Shown piece by piece: positions 1 to 8,241 of a stretch of DNA of 11,145 bases (within the stretch, counting starts at the first letter, position 1; every line of letters starts with the position of its first letter). The position numbers and the translations under genes are program-made. The notes beneath the pieces are model-generated. The model saw nothing but the letters and a program-made list of their open reading frames with translations, was not told where the DNA came from and made no database searches. Source of the stretch: Alphaproteobacteria bacterium (GTDB taxonomy: Bacteria > Pseudomonadota > Alphaproteobacteria > Sphingomonadales > Sphingomonadaceae). The stretch covers positions 1 through 11,145 of the forward strand of contig JAGWVG010000030.1 in NCBI GenBank assembly GCA_018970965.1, read 5' to 3'.

Positions 1-1
1 G

Positions 2-493
2 AAGATCCAGCACACGCAACCCGGTAAGGGCGGCGCCTATATGCAGGTGGAAATGAAAAACCTGCTGGATGGCCGCAAGACCAATAACCGCTTCCGCTCG
101 GACGAGAAGGTGGAGCGTGTGCGTCTGGACACCAAGGATTTCACCTATCTGTATACCGATGGCGATATGCTCGTCTTCATGGATAAGGATAGCTACGAGC
201 AGATCACGCTGCAGCGCGATATGCTGGGCGATGCGGCTGCTTTCTTGCAGGATGGCATGGACGTTATTCTCGAACTTCATGAAGAACGCCCGATTTCGGT
301 GCAGCTGCCTGATCAAGTCGAAGCGACCATCGTCGAAGCCGATGCTGTGGTGAAGGGCCAGACGGCCTCGTCTTCCTACAAGCCGGCGCTGCTTGATAAT
401 GGCGTGCGCATCATGGTGCCGCCGCATATTGGCTCTGGCACGCGCGTTGTGGTTGATGTTTACGCGCAGGAATATGTGAAGCGCGCGGACTAA
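2..493 (+). CDS. efp: Elongation factor P (5'-truncated by window edge)
   Basis: Translation factor that binds ribosomes stalled on consecutive prolines, between the P and E sites, and promotes peptide bond formation. The reading frame is open from base 2, so the gene begins outside the window. 163 residues are visible, and comparison with the usual ~187 suggests about 25 N-terminal residues are missing. The visible part starts in domain I with the loop QPGKGGAY. Its lysine (codon 26-28) aligns with E. coli Lys34, the residue modified by beta-lysylation where EpmA/EpmB exist. The two OB-fold domains follow, with the family pattern FTYLYTDGD in the middle and a C-terminal [15 protein letters not shown] segment close to the EF-P signature. 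It ends in TAA. A downstream ATG at 41 is in frame but lies inside the conserved domain, so it is not the start. The identification is secure; whether the lysine is modified cannot be seen here. Confidence 0.96.
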   Translation, partial: KIQHTQPGKGGAYMQVEMKNLLDGRKTNNRFRSDEKVERVRLDTKDFTYLYTDGDMLVFMDKDSYEQITLQRDMLGDAAAFLQDGMDVILELHEERPISVQLPDQVEATIVEADAVVKGQTASSSYKPALLDNGVRIMVPPHIGSGTRVVVDVYAQEYVKRAD

Positions 494-535
494 GCCGCTT
501 CATCCCCTGCTTCTTCTTCCAAGATCGGATCATTT

Positions 536-1348
536 GTGCCCGCCCATTCCGGAATTTTGACGGTAATTGAACGCGCTGCCCGTAAGGCGGGCAGTAAGCT
601 GCGTCGTGACTTTAACGAAGTGCAGCATTTGCAGGTGAGCCGCAAAGGCCCGGCGGATTTTGTCTCCAAGGCAGATTTGGCGGCAGAGCGCACCATTTAT
701 GACGAGCTTGTAAAAGCGCGTCCCGATTGGGGATTTTTGTTTGAAGAAGCGGGCGAAATCGAAGGCGCGCCCGGCAAACCACGCTTCATTATTGACCCGC
801 TGGATGGCACCAGCAACTTCCTTCACGGCATTCCGCATTTTGCGATTTCTATCGCAGTGGAAGAAGTTTTGGCGGGCGATCGCCGGGAAGTCACGACGGC
901 ATTGGTGTATAACCCGATTACGGATGAAAGCTTTTGGGCCGAAAAAGGCCGCGGGGCTTGGGTGCAGGATCAGCGCTTGCGCGTTTCTGCCCGCCGTGAT
1001 TTGGCCGATGCTCTGATTGCGACGGGCATCCCGTTCATGGGTCATGGCGATATGGCGGAATGGGTGCGGATTTTTGGCGCGATTGCGCCCAATGTCGCGG
1101 GCATTCGCCGTTTTGGCGCGGCCTCGCTTGATCTCGCCTGGGTCGCGGCGGGCCGTTATGATGGCTATTGGGAAAGCAAGCTGCAGCCTTGGGATGTGGC
1201 GGCCGGCATGTTGTTGGTGCGCGAAGCAGGGGGCTTTGTCACCGATTTTCGCGGGGGTGAGCGTTGCATTGAGCGCAGTGAGTTTTTGGCTGCCAATGAT
1301 GTGCTGCATTCCAAGCTGCATAAGCTGGTCGCAGGCGCGCTGCGGTAA
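536..1348 (+). CDS. suhB: Inositol monophosphatase family protein (SuhB-like)
   Basis: Mg2+-dependent phosphatase of the inositol monophosphatase/FIG superfamily, cytoplasmic, 270 residues, the normal length. Metal-site elements are visible: LFEEAGE (Glu70/Glu71), the core motif IIDPLDGTSNF (Asp87, Asp90, Gly91, Thr92) and the C-terminal motif WDVAAGMLLVREAGG (Asp220). The start is a GTG. No in-frame ATG lies between the efp stop and this codon, and the N-terminus MPAHSGILTV followed by ARKAG matches the expected family start. No strong Shine-Dalgarno is seen. It sits 42 bases after efp on the same strand, so the two may be cotranscribed. The substrate could be myo-inositol-1-phosphate or another sugar phosphate, and SuhB homologues in E. 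coli also act in rRNA antitermination. Family membership is certain; the symbol and exact substrate are less so. Confidence 0.93.
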   Translation: MPAHSGILTVIERAARKAGSKLRRDFNEVQHLQVSRKGPADFVSKADLAAERTIYDELVKARPDWGFLFEEAGEIEGAPGKPRFIIDPLDGTSNFLHGIPHFAISIAVEEVLAGDRREVTTALVYNPITDESFWAEKGRGAWVQDQRLRVSARRDLADALIATGIPFMGHGDMAEWVRIFGAIAPNVAGIRRFGAASLDLAWVAAGRYDGYWESKLQPWDVAAGMLLVREAGGFVTDFRGGERCIERSEFLAANDVLHSKLHKLVAGALR

Positions 1349-1527
1349 TAATTTTCGTCGATAAAGTATCGAAAAAGCGCGGATTTCTTTGGGCCTGCAC
1401 CCGCTTTGCGGAATTTATCCCCCAACACGTACAAAATGCCACCCTTGCCGCGCTTGCGAAGGCGCAAATGCTGGCCTAAAGCCGCCACGATTCCGGTGTC
1501 CTGCCGGTACTAGGGGTAAGTCGTATC
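1349..1527 (+). promoter_or_regulatory. Intergenic region expected to hold the nuo operon promoter and leader
   Basis: This 179-base gap is the only sizeable non-coding stretch and precedes a long gene run, so the nuo promoter should lie here unless transcription reads through from upstream. No textbook promoter is evident. The best weak candidate is TTGCGA at 1454-1459, a 16-base spacer and CTAAAG at 1476-1481. An imperfect hairpin spans 1445-1467 (nine pairs, two single-base bulges, GCG loop). A short hairpin CGATA-AAG-TATCG lies at 1359-1371, just past the phosphatase stop, but has no T-run after it. AGGGG at 1512-1516 is the likely ribosome binding site for nuoA, about 11 bases from its ATG. 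No small gene is supported in this gap. Confidence 0.45.
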
Positions 1528-1905
1528 ATGTCTTCGGTTGCAGCCGGATATTTGCCGATTTTGCTTTTTCTGGCGATTGCGTTGATCTTATCGAGCGCCT
1601 TCGTCTTTCTTCCGATGGTGGTGTCGCGCCTCACGGGCACACATAATCCAACGCCAGAAAAGCTGACCGAATATGAATGCGGGTTCCCCGCTTTTGAAGG
1701 CAGCCGCGCGCAATTTGATGTGCGCTTCTACCTGGTCGCCATTTTGTTCATCATTTTTGATTTGGAAGCGGCCTTCCTCTTCCCCTGGGCTGTTAGCCTT
1801 GAGTGGACGGGCTGGGCTGGTTGGACCGGCATGATGATTTTCTTGGGCGAACTGGTGCTCGGCCTTGTTTATGCATGGAAGAAGGGAGCTCTGGAATGGG
1901 AGTAG
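1528..1905 (+). CDS. nuoA: NADH-quinone oxidoreductase subunit A (ND3 homologue)
   Basis: Small membrane subunit of complex I next to the quinone entry channel, 125 residues with three predicted membrane helices at about residues 8-33, 66-89 and 99-117. The diagnostic stretch is the loop [20 protein letters not shown] running into [20 protein letters not shown]. Cys51 in the ECG loop is the position that reports the active/deactive transition in mitochondrial ND3, and Glu80 is the conserved acidic residue of the second helix. The ATG at 1528 has AGGGG upstream and gives the standard short periplasmic N-terminus. It is the first gene of the nuo run. Its last codons, Glu-Trp-Glu-stop, overlap the nuoB start by 10 bases, which implies translational coupling. 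Confidence is very high. Confidence 0.97.
   Translation: MSSVAAGYLPILLFLAIALILSSAFVFLPMVVSRLTGTHNPTPEKLTEYECGFPAFEGSRAQFDVRFYLVAILFIIFDLEAAFLFPWAVSLEWTGWAGWTGMMIFLGELVLGLVYAWKKGALEWE
1882..1888 (+). promoter_or_regulatory. Ribosome binding site deciding the nuoB start
   Basis: AAGGGAG lies inside the end of nuoA, 7 bases before the ATG at 1896. It selects that ATG over the in-frame ATG at 1803, which would add 31 residues unlike any NuoB N-terminus and translate deep inside nuoA. Confidence 0.8.
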
Positions 1906-2435
1906 ATCTGACGGCGGCTCCGCCTCCCGGCACTGCTCCGGACGCGAGCTTCTTTAACGGCCTGAACGATGAGCTCGCCAATAAGGGCTTTCTTGTCGTT
2001 TCTGCTGAAGAATTGTTTCAATGGGCGCGCACCGGCTCGCTCTGGTGGATGACCTTTGGTCTTGCGTGCTGCGCAGTGGAGATGATCCACGTGAACATGC
2101 CGCGCTATGACCTTGAGCGTTTTGGCGCTGCCCCGCGCGCGTCTCCGCGCCAGTCGGACGTGATGATTGTGGCCGGCACTTTGTGCAACAAAATGGCCCC
2201 AGCTTTGCGCCGTGTGTACGATCAGATGTCAGATCCGAAATATGTGATTTCGATGGGCAGCTGCGCCAATGGCGGTGGCTATTATCACTATAGTTACAGC
2301 GTCGTGCGTGGGTGCGACCGGATTGTGCCTGTGGACATTTATGTGCCCGGCTGTCCGCCAACCGCTGAGGCGCTGCTTTACGGTATCATGCAATTGCAGC
2401 GGAAAATCCGCCGCTCGGGAACGGTGACGCGCTAA
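1896..2435 (+). CDS. nuoB: NADH-quinone oxidoreductase subunit B (PSST, cluster N2)
   Basis: Carries the terminal [4Fe-4S] cluster N2, which hands electrons to quinone at the NuoB/NuoD interface. From the ATG at 1896 the protein has 179 residues, the family size. A variable N-terminus of about 30 residues is followed by [14 protein letters not shown] with the tandem cysteines 58 and 59, then [13 protein letters not shown] with Cys123, and [15 protein letters not shown] with Cys153. These are the four N2 ligands. RYDLERFG and [15 protein letters not shown] are also family hallmarks. The frame is open upstream to 1803, but the Shine-Dalgarno at 1882-1888 and the family start support 1896. It overlaps nuoA by 10 bases and nuoC by one (TAATG). 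Confidence is very high. Confidence 0.97.
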   Translation: MGVDLTAAPPPGTAPDASFFNGLNDELANKGFLVVSAEELFQWARTGSLWWMTFGLACCAVEMIHVNMPRYDLERFGAAPRASPRQSDVMIVAGTLCNKMAPALRRVYDQMSDPKYVISMGSCANGGGYYHYSYSVVRGCDRIVPVDIYVPGCPPTAEALLYGIMQLQRKIRRSGTVTR

Positions 2436-3049
2436 TGCATTCTGCACCTCGCTATGCAAGCAATGACGGCGTGGCTGATGCCATCGCCAAGGCGCTGGGC
2501 AAGCATGTTGTCCAGATTACCGAAGCGCACGGCGAAATCGCCGTTGAGGTTGTGACCTCCAAGCTCGTCGAGGCGATGACCTTGCTGCGCGATGAGCTGG
2601 CCTATCAGCAACTTATGGAAATTGCTGGGGTTGATTGGCCCGACCATGATCCGCGCTTTGAAGTTGTCTATTGCCTGTTGTCGCTGACCAAAAACCACCG
2701 CATCCGCGTGCATGTGCGCACCAATGAAGATGTGGCCGTGCCTTCTGTCACCAGCATTTGGCCGGTTGCAGGGTGGCTCGAGCGCGAAGTGTTCGACATG
2801 TATGGCGTGCTGTTTGAAGGCAATTCTGATCTGCGTCGTATCCTTACGGATTATGGCTTCTCAGGCCATCCGCAGCGCAAGGACTTCCCGCTGACGGGCT
2901 ATACCGAGCTGCGCTATTCGGAAGAGCATAAGCGCGTCATGTATGAGCCGGTTAGCCTTCCGCAGGACTTCCGCAAATTTGATTTCATGTCGCCTTGGGA
3001 AGGCGCAGACTATGTGCTGCCCGGCGATGAAAAGGGAGAGCAGAAATGA
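2435..3049 (+). CDS. nuoC: NADH-quinone oxidoreductase subunit C (30 kDa subunit)
   Basis: Peripheral-arm scaffold subunit that packs against NuoD and carries no cofactor; 204 residues. The family signature is clear at residues 114-152: [17 protein letters not shown], then [20 protein letters not shown]. It is followed by the usual tail [28 protein letters not shown] and a charged end. nuoC is a separate gene and not fused to nuoD, unlike in E. coli; the separate state is usual for alphaproteobacteria and mitochondria. The ATG shares one base with the nuoB stop (TAATG), and only a weak purine-rich stretch precedes it, so reinitiation after nuoB is likely. Its stop overlaps the nuoD start by four bases. 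Confidence is very high. Confidence 0.97.
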   Translation: MHSAPRYASNDGVADAIAKALGKHVVQITEAHGEIAVEVVTSKLVEAMTLLRDELAYQQLMEIAGVDWPDHDPRFEVVYCLLSLTKNHRIRVHVRTNEDVAVPSVTSIWPVAGWLEREVFDMYGVLFEGNSDLRRILTDYGFSGHPQRKDFPLTGYTELRYSEEHKRVMYEPVSLPQDFRKFDFMSPWEGADYVLPGDEKGEQK

Positions 3050-4257
3050 GCCTGTCCCCTGATCTGGCGCCCACCACAACGGGCGAAGACATTGCCAATT
3101 ATACGATCAATTTCGGCCCGCAGCACCCAGCCGCACACGGTGTGCTGCGTCTGGTGATGGAATTGGACGGCGAAATTATCGAGCGGCTTGATCCGCATGT
3201 TGGCCTGCTTCACCGCGGCACGGAAAAGCTGATTGAATATAAAACATATTTGCAGGCTTTGCCCTATTTTGATCGGCTCGATTATTGTTCGCCGCTGGGC
3301 ATGGAGCACAGCTATGTGCTGGCAGTTGAAAAGCTGTTGAACGTCGAAGTGCCGCTGCGTGCGCAATATCTGCGTGTGCTGTTTGCTGAGTTGACGCGCA
3401 TCTGCAACCACATGCTCAATCTTGGCTCGCACGTGATGGATGTGGGCGCGATGACGCCCAACCTGTGGCTGTTTGAAATTCGCGAAGATTGCCTCAATTT
3501 CTTTGAACGCGCCTCGGGCGCGCGGATGCACGCGGCTTGGTTCCGCCCCGGTGGCGTCCATCAAGATGTGCCGCTGAAGCTGCTGACTGATATTGCGGAT
3601 TGGCTCGACAATCGCGTGCCGCAATTGTTTGAAGACGCAATCAGCCTTGTCGCTGACAACCGCATCTTCAAGCAGCGCAATGTGGATATTGCAGTCGTCT
3701 CTAAGGAAGATTCAATCCGCTGGGGCTTTTCGGGCCCGATGATCCGCGCGGCCGGCATCCCGTGGGATATCCGCAAATCGCAGCCCTATGATGTCTATGA
3801 CCGCGTTGAATTTGACGTCCCTGTCGGCACCAAGGGCGATTGTTATGATCGCTTCATGGTTCGCGTTGAAGAAGTGCGCCAATCAATTCGCATCATGAAG
3901 CAGTGCTTGCGTGACATGCCGGAAGGCCCAGTGTTGACTGAAGACCGCAAGGTCGCGCCGCCCAAGCGTGCGGATATGAAGCAATCAATGGAAGCGCTGA
4001 TCCATCATTTTAAGCTGTATACCGAAGGCTTTAAGGTGCCTGAAGGCAGCGTCTATGTGGCGACCGAAAGCCCCAAGGGGGAATTTGGCGTTTATCTTGT
4101 GTCGGATGGCACAAATAAGCCTTATCGCTGCAAGATCCGGCCCACGGCCTTTTCGCACCTCCAAGCCATGGATTTCATGTCGCGCGGCCATATGCTTGCC
4201 GACACCACGGCAATTTTGGGTGCGCTCGACATCGTGTTTGGGGAGTGTGACCGCTAA
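3046..4257 (+). CDS. nuoD: NADH-quinone oxidoreductase subunit D (49 kDa subunit)
   Basis: Forms the quinone-binding pocket with NuoB and is related to the large subunit of [NiFe] hydrogenases; 403 residues, full length. [20 protein letters not shown] near the N-terminus supplies His31, and FDRLDY supplies Tyr80. Their spacing of 49 equals that of the bovine His59/Tyr108 pair that contacts the quinone head group. Also visible are [39 protein letters not shown] and the C-terminal segment [14 protein letters not shown]. The protein ends in GECDR, where GEVDR or GEIDR is more common. The start ATGA overlaps the nuoC stop by four bases, with GGGAGAG at 3034-3040 as a well-placed ribosome binding site. 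Confidence is very high. Confidence 0.98.
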   Translation: MSLSPDLAPTTTGEDIANYTINFGPQHPAAHGVLRLVMELDGEIIERLDPHVGLLHRGTEKLIEYKTYLQALPYFDRLDYCSPLGMEHSYVLAVEKLLNVEVPLRAQYLRVLFAELTRICNHMLNLGSHVMDVGAMTPNLWLFEIREDCLNFFERASGARMHAAWFRPGGVHQDVPLKLLTDIADWLDNRVPQLFEDAISLVADNRIFKQRNVDIAVVSKEDSIRWGFSGPMIRAAGIPWDIRKSQPYDVYDRVEFDVPVGTKGDCYDRFMVRVEEVRQSIRIMKQCLRDMPEGPVLTEDRKVAPPKRADMKQSMEALIHHFKLYTEGFKVPEGSVYVATESPKGEFGVYLVSDGTNKPYRCKIRPTAFSHLQAMDFMSRGHMLADTTAILGALDIVFGECDR

Positions 4258-4925
4258 TGGCTGATGCAGTGCAAATTCCGGACGAAGCGGAAGTGCGCGC
4301 GCGCTGGGGCAATTTTGCCTTCACGCCGGAAAATATGGAAAAAGCGCGGACGATTATCGGCCGTTACCCCGAAGGGCGTCAGGCATCTGCCGTGATGGGT
4401 CTGCTTGATCTTGCCCAGCGCCAAGTGGGGGCAGAAACCAGCACGCAGGGTTGGTTGCCTGTGCCCGTGATTGAATATGTCGCGGCACAATTGGGCATGC
4501 CCTATATGCGCGCTTATGAAGTCGCGACCTTCTACACCATGTATAACATGGCGCCGGTTGGGAAATTCCATGTGCAGGTGTGCGGCACAACGCCGTGCAT
4601 GTTGCGTGGATCAGACGATGTATTGGCGGCCTGTAAGTCCAAGGGCTTGGTCAAGGGCGGCACGACCCCGGATGGCCTGTTTACACTGAATGAAGTGGAA
4701 TGTCTGGGGGCGTGCGCCAATGCGCCCATGGTCCAGATCAACGACGATAACTTCGAAGACCTGACTTTTGACAGCACGGTTGCGTTGCTTGAGGCGCTAG
4801 CTGCGGGCAAGCCCGTTAAAGTCGGCCCGCAAATTGATCGTCAGACCAGCTGCCCAGAAGGCGGGCCATCGACGCTCAAAGCTATGGTCACCGAAAACCA
4901 CGATTATCGGGGGGAATGGAAGTGA
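4257..4925 (+). CDS. nuoE: NADH-quinone oxidoreductase subunit E (24 kDa subunit, cluster N1a)
   Basis: Thioredoxin-fold subunit of the NADH-oxidising module that carries the off-path [2Fe-2S] cluster N1a; 222 residues. The four ligands are visible in [14 protein letters not shown] (Cys109, Cys114) and [16 protein letters not shown] (Cys149, Cys153). The helical N-terminal part contains [20 protein letters not shown] and [12 protein letters not shown], both typical. After about residue 190 a tail containing [19 protein letters not shown] resembles the C-terminal extension of mitochondrial and alphaproteobacterial homologues and is absent from short NuoE proteins. The ATG shares one base with the nuoD stop (TAATG); GGGGAG at 4240-4245 is 11 bases away. 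Its 3' end overlaps nuoF. Confidence is very high. Confidence 0.97.
   Translation: MADAVQIPDEAEVRARWGNFAFTPENMEKARTIIGRYPEGRQASAVMGLLDLAQRQVGAETSTQGWLPVPVIEYVAAQLGMPYMRAYEVATFYTMYNMAPVGKFHVQVCGTTPCMLRGSDDVLAACKSKGLVKGGTTPDGLFTLNEVECLGACANAPMVQINDDNFEDLTFDSTVALLEALAAGKPVKVGPQIDRQTSCPEGGPSTLKAMVTENHDYRGEWK
4909..4915 (+). promoter_or_regulatory. G-rich ribosome binding site at the nuoE/nuoF junction
   Basis: GGGGGGA directly abuts the ATG at 4916, which is too close for ordinary Shine-Dalgarno pairing. It lies 6 bases before an in-frame GTG at 4922, a normal distance. It therefore bears on which nuoF start is used. Confidence 0.5.
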
Positions 4926-6220
4926 GCCTGCAAGACAAGGATCGCATTTTCACCAACCTCTATGGCTTCCAGCCATGGAACCTCGATGCTGCGAAAAAGC
5001 GCGGCTGTTGGGATAACACCAAGAAGCTTCTGCAAATTGGTGCAGATGACATCATCGAGACGATTAAGGCTTCGGGTCTGCGTGGCCGGGGTGGGGCGGG
5101 CTTCCCTACGGGGATGAAGTGGAGCTTCATGCCCAAAAATCCGACGCCGGAGCGCCCCAATTTCCTCGTCATCAATGCCGATGAGTCCGAGCCCGGATCG
5201 TGCAAGGATCGCGAAATCATCCGCCACGATCCGCATCGCTTGCTGGAAGGCGCATTGATTGCGGGCTTCGCAATGCGCGCGCGGGCGGCCTATATCTATA
5301 TTCGCGGCGAGTTTATTTACGAAGCCAAGGTTCTGCAGGCGGCTGTTGAAGAAGCCTATGCCGCCGGCCTGCTTGGCAAGAATGCCGCAAAGTCAGGCTA
5401 TGACTTTGACGTTTTCGTCCATCGGGGGGCTGGCGCTTATATCTGCGGTGAAGAAACCGCGATGATTGAAAGTCTGGAAGGCAAGAAAGGCCAGCCGCGC
5501 TTGAAGCCGCCTTTCCCGGCAGGCGCGGGGCTTTATGGCTGCCCAACGACGGTCAATAACGTTGAATCTATCGCTGTTACGCCGACGATCCTGCGTCGCG
5601 GCGCGGATTGGTTCAAAAGCTTTGGCCGTGAAAATAATGCGGGCACCAAGCTGTTCCAAATTTCGGGCCATGTGAACAAGCCCTGCACGGTTGAGGAAGC
5701 GATGAGCATTCCTTTCCGCGAGCTGATTGAAAAGCACGCAGGCGGCATTCGCGGGGGTTGGGACAATCTGCTGGCGGTTATTCCTGGCGGCTCGTCAGTT
5801 CCCTTGGTTCCGGCCAAGGAAATCATGGACGCGCCCATGGATTTTGATGGCCTGCGCGCGCTTGGCTCGGGCCTTGGTACTGCAGCTGTCATTGTGATGG
5901 ACAAATCGACTGATATTGTCCGTGCAATTTCGCGTCTGAGCTATTTCTACAAGCATGAAAGCTGCGGCCAGTGCACGCCGTGCCGCGAAGGCACGGGCTG
6001 GATGTGGCGCGTGATGGAGCGCCTGCGCGAAGGCAAAGCGGATGTGTCGGAAATTGACACCTTGTTTGAAGTGACCAAGCAGGTGGAAGGCCACACCATC
6101 TGCGCTTTGGGCGACGCGGCGGCTTGGCCTATTCAGGGCCTGATCCGTCATTTCCGCCCCGAAATTGAGCGCCGTATTGCCGAAAACAAGGGCGGCCAGA
6201 TGCTGGAGGCGGCGGAGTAA
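4916..6220 (+). CDS. nuoF: NADH-quinone oxidoreductase subunit F (51 kDa, NADH/FMN, cluster N3)
   Basis: Oxidises NADH with FMN and passes electrons to cluster N3; 434 residues from this start. The flavin/NADH-binding region has [20 protein letters not shown] at residues 54-73, then [14 protein letters not shown] at 87-100 and the segment [19 protein letters not shown] starting near 171. The N3 [4Fe-4S] ligands are [15 protein letters not shown] (Cys350, Cys353, Cys356) and [13 protein letters not shown] (Cys396). The start is ambiguous. ATG 4916 gives a 10-base overlap with nuoE. GTG 4922 gives a four-base GTGA overlap, a better-spaced ribosome binding site and an N-terminus ([12 protein letters not shown]) closer to the family. 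The difference is two residues. The last codons carry a Shine-Dalgarno for nuoG. Function is certain. Confidence 0.96.
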   Translation: MEVSLQDKDRIFTNLYGFQPWNLDAAKKRGCWDNTKKLLQIGADDIIETIKASGLRGRGGAGFPTGMKWSFMPKNPTPERPNFLVINADESEPGSCKDREIIRHDPHRLLEGALIAGFAMRARAAYIYIRGEFIYEAKVLQAAVEEAYAAGLLGKNAAKSGYDFDVFVHRGAGAYICGEETAMIESLEGKKGQPRLKPPFPAGAGLYGCPTTVNNVESIAVTPTILRRGADWFKSFGRENNAGTKLFQISGHVNKPCTVEEAMSIPFRELIEKHAGGIRGGWDNLLAVIPGGSSVPLVPAKEIMDAPMDFDGLRALGSGLGTAAVIVMDKSTDIVRAISRLSYFYKHESCGQCTPCREGTGWMWRVMERLREGKADVSEIDTLFEVTKQVEGHTICALGDAAAWPIQGLIRHFRPEIERRIAENKGGQMLEAAE

Positions 6221-6222
6221 TC

Positions 6223-8241
6223 ATGCCTAAAGTCACTGTAGACGGCACAGAAATTGAAGTTCCGGCGGGCGCGACTGTCCTTCAGGCGTGTGAGCTTGCG
6301 GGCAAGGAAATTCCGCGCTTCTGCTATCATGAGCGGCTGAGCATCGCGGGTAATTGCCGTATGTGCTTGGTGGAAGTGTCGCCCGGACCGCCCAAGCCGC
6401 AGGCAAGCTGCGCGTTGCCCGCGACTGAAGGCCAGGTCATCAAAACTGACAGCCCAATGGTCAAAAAGGCCCGCGAAGGGGTGATGGAGTTTCTGCTCAT
6501 CAATCACCCGCTTGATTGCCCGATTTGCGACCAAGGTGGTGAGTGCGATCTTCAGGATCAATCTATGGCCTATGGCCGTGGCGGGTCGCGCTATGACGAA
6601 AATAAGCGCGCGGTGACCGAGAAATATATGGGCCCCATCGTCAAGACGACGATGACCCGTTGCATCCAATGCACACGCTGCGTCCGCTTTGCGGAAGAAG
6701 TGGCGGGAGTGGAAGAAATCGGCGCGATTTATCGTGGCGAAAATATGCAGATCACCAGCTATCTGGAGCGCGCTGTTTCCAGCGAGCTTTCGGGCAATGT
6801 TGTTGATCTGTGTCCCGTGGGTGCGCTGACATCCAAGCCCTATGCGTTTATCGCGCGTCCGTGGGAATTGAAGAAAACCCCGGCCATTGATGTGATGGAT
6901 GCCGTGGGCACCAATATCCGTCTCGATAGCCGTGGCCGTCAGGTGTTGCGTGCTTTGCCGCGCATCAATGAAGATGTGAACGAAGAATGGGCGAGCGATA
7001 AGACTCGCCACGCCGTTGATGGCCTCATCCATCGGCGTTTGGACAAGCCCTATGTTCGCAAGAGCGGCAAATTGGTTGCTGTCGACTGGGCAGAGGCGCT
7101 GAAAGCGGTGGCTGCTGCGGCTGCGAAGGCGGGCAAGTCCGTTGCGGCCATTGCAGGCGATATGGTCGATTGCGAAACCATGTTCGCTGCGCGCCAATTG
7201 GTGAAGTCGCTGGGCGGCAATATGTTTGAAGGCCGCCAGACGGGCTTGGCCTATGACACATCAAGCCTGTCGGCGGTGAATTTCAACACCGGCATTGCCA
7301 ATGTTGAAAATGCCGATGTCATTCTGCTTGTCGGGTCTGACTTGCGTCGTGAAGCGCCACTGGTGAACACGCGCGTGCAAAAGGCCGTGCGCAAAAAGGG
7401 CGCGAAGGTTTTCGCTATCGGTCCGGAGACGGATCTGACGTATAAAGCGGAATTCCTGGGCGCTAATCTCGGCCTGTTGGGCAAGCTGCCCAAGCAAGTG
7501 GCTGATGCCTTTAAGGCCGCCGAACGCCCAGTGATCATCGTGGGTGGCGGCGCCTTGCGCTATGAAGGCGCACATGGCGCAGCTCTGGCCTTTGCAAAGA
7601 AATATAAGCTGGTTCGTAAGGACTGGAATGGCTTTAACGTGCTGCACTTTGCAGCAGCCCGCATGGGTGGCCTGATGCTGGGCTATGCCTATGAGGGCGG
7701 CATCAAGGCCCTCGCAGCGAAGAAGCCCAAGCTGGCCTTCTTCTTGGGGGCCGATGAGGTCGACTACAGCCTGTTTGGCGATACGTTTAAGGTTTATGTC
7801 GGCCATCATGGAGATGCTGGCGCGCATGCGGCGGACGTTATTCTGCCCGGTGCGGCTTACAGTGAGAAGCCGGGCACATATGTGAACCTTGAAGGCCGTG
7901 TGCAGCAGGGGAATCGTGCCGTGTTTGCACCGGGTGACGCGCGCGAAGATTGGTCGATCTTCCGGGCTTTGTCTGACCTGACGGGCAAGACCTTGCCGTT
8001 CGACAGTTTTGATGCGCTGCGTGCCGAAATGGCAAAGGCTGTGCCTGCGCTGGGCCGTGAAGGCTTGGCTGATTATGGCTGGGATGTCCCAGCGCTTCCT
8101 GAAAAGGCGAGCGCGGATATTGCCGATTATCCGATTAAGGATTTCTACCTGACCAACGCCATTTGCCGCGCTTCAGAAACAATGCAGCGCTGCTCAAGCG
8201 AGTTGGTCAAAGGTGAAGAATGGCTGGAGGCAGCGGAATGA
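6223..8241 (+). CDS. nuoG: NADH-quinone oxidoreductase subunit G (75 kDa, clusters N1b, N4, N5)
   Basis: Largest peripheral-arm subunit, 672 residues, relaying electrons from NuoF toward NuoI. An N-terminal ferredoxin-like domain holds the [2Fe-2S] N1b ligands Cys34, Cys45, Cys48 and Cys63. [18 protein letters not shown] gives N5 (His95, Cys99, Cys102, Cys108, the usual one-His site). [11 protein letters not shown] plus [14 protein letters not shown] give N4 (Cys147, Cys150, Cys153, Cys197). The rest, from about residue 220, is the molybdopterin-oxidoreductase-like domain without visible cofactor use. No cysteines occur between residues 220 and 265, so the extra cluster N7 of some bacteria is absent. 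The start lies two bases after the nuoF stop with GGAG at 6214-6217 in front. The stop overlaps nuoH by four bases. Confidence is very high. Confidence 0.97.
   Translation: MPKVTVDGTEIEVPAGATVLQACELAGKEIPRFCYHERLSIAGNCRMCLVEVSPGPPKPQASCALPATEGQVIKTDSPMVKKAREGVMEFLLINHPLDCPICDQGGECDLQDQSMAYGRGGSRYDENKRAVTEKYMGPIVKTTMTRCIQCTRCVRFAEEVAGVEEIGAIYRGENMQITSYLERAVSSELSGNVVDLCPVGALTSKPYAFIARPWELKKTPAIDVMDAVGTNIRLDSRGRQVLRALPRINEDVNEEWASDKTRHAVDGLIHRRLDKPYVRKSGKLVAVDWAEALKAVAAAAAKAGKSVAAIAGDMVDCETMFAARQLVKSLGGNMFEGRQTGLAYDTSSLSAVNFNTGIANVENADVILLVGSDLRREAPLVNTRVQKAVRKKGAKVFAIGPETDLTYKAEFLGANLGLLGKLPKQVADAFKAAERPVIIVGGGALRYEGAHGAALAFAKKYKLVRKDWNGFNVLHFAAARMGGLMLGYAYEGGIKALAAKKPKLAFFLGADEVDYSLFGDTFKVYVGHHGDAGAHAADVILPGAAYSEKPGTYVNLEGRVQQGNRAVFAPGDAREDWSIFRALSDLTGKTLPFDSFDALRAEMAKAVPALGREGLADYGWDVPALPEKASADIADYPIKDFYLTNAICRASETMQRCSSELVKGEEWLEAAE
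8226..8230 (+). promoter_or_regulatory. Ribosome binding site deciding the nuoH start
   Basis: GGAGG lies 7 bases before the ATG at 8238. The alternative in-frame ATG at 8220 precedes this element and has no comparable site, so the downstream ATG, which makes an ATGA overlap with the nuoG stop, is preferred. Confidence 0.75.

Noticed and set aside
530..1321. 263-codon minus-strand open frame opposite the inositol phosphatase gene
   Set aside because: The plus-strand gene has complete catalytic motifs; the antisense translation is low-complexity and rich in His, Arg and Ala, with no family resemblance.
1359..1371. Small hairpin CGATA-AAG-TATCG after the phosphatase stop as a terminator
   Set aside because: Only five mostly A/T pairs with a three-base loop, and A residues rather than a T-run follow it.
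1374..1407. Inverted repeat AAAGCG...CGCTTT as a terminator
   Set aside because: Six core pairs around a 22-base loop with no T-tract afterwards; not convincing as an intrinsic terminator.
1803..1895. N-terminal extension of nuoB from the ATG at 1803
   Set aside because: It would read 93 bases inside nuoA, has no family similarity, and the ATG at 1896 has a well-spaced Shine-Dalgarno.
6148..7197. 349-codon open frame on the minus strand opposite nuoG
   Set aside because: It lies wholly inside a confidently identified gene, has no recognisable domain or ribosome binding site, and is the kind of mirror frame that GC-rich codon bias creates.
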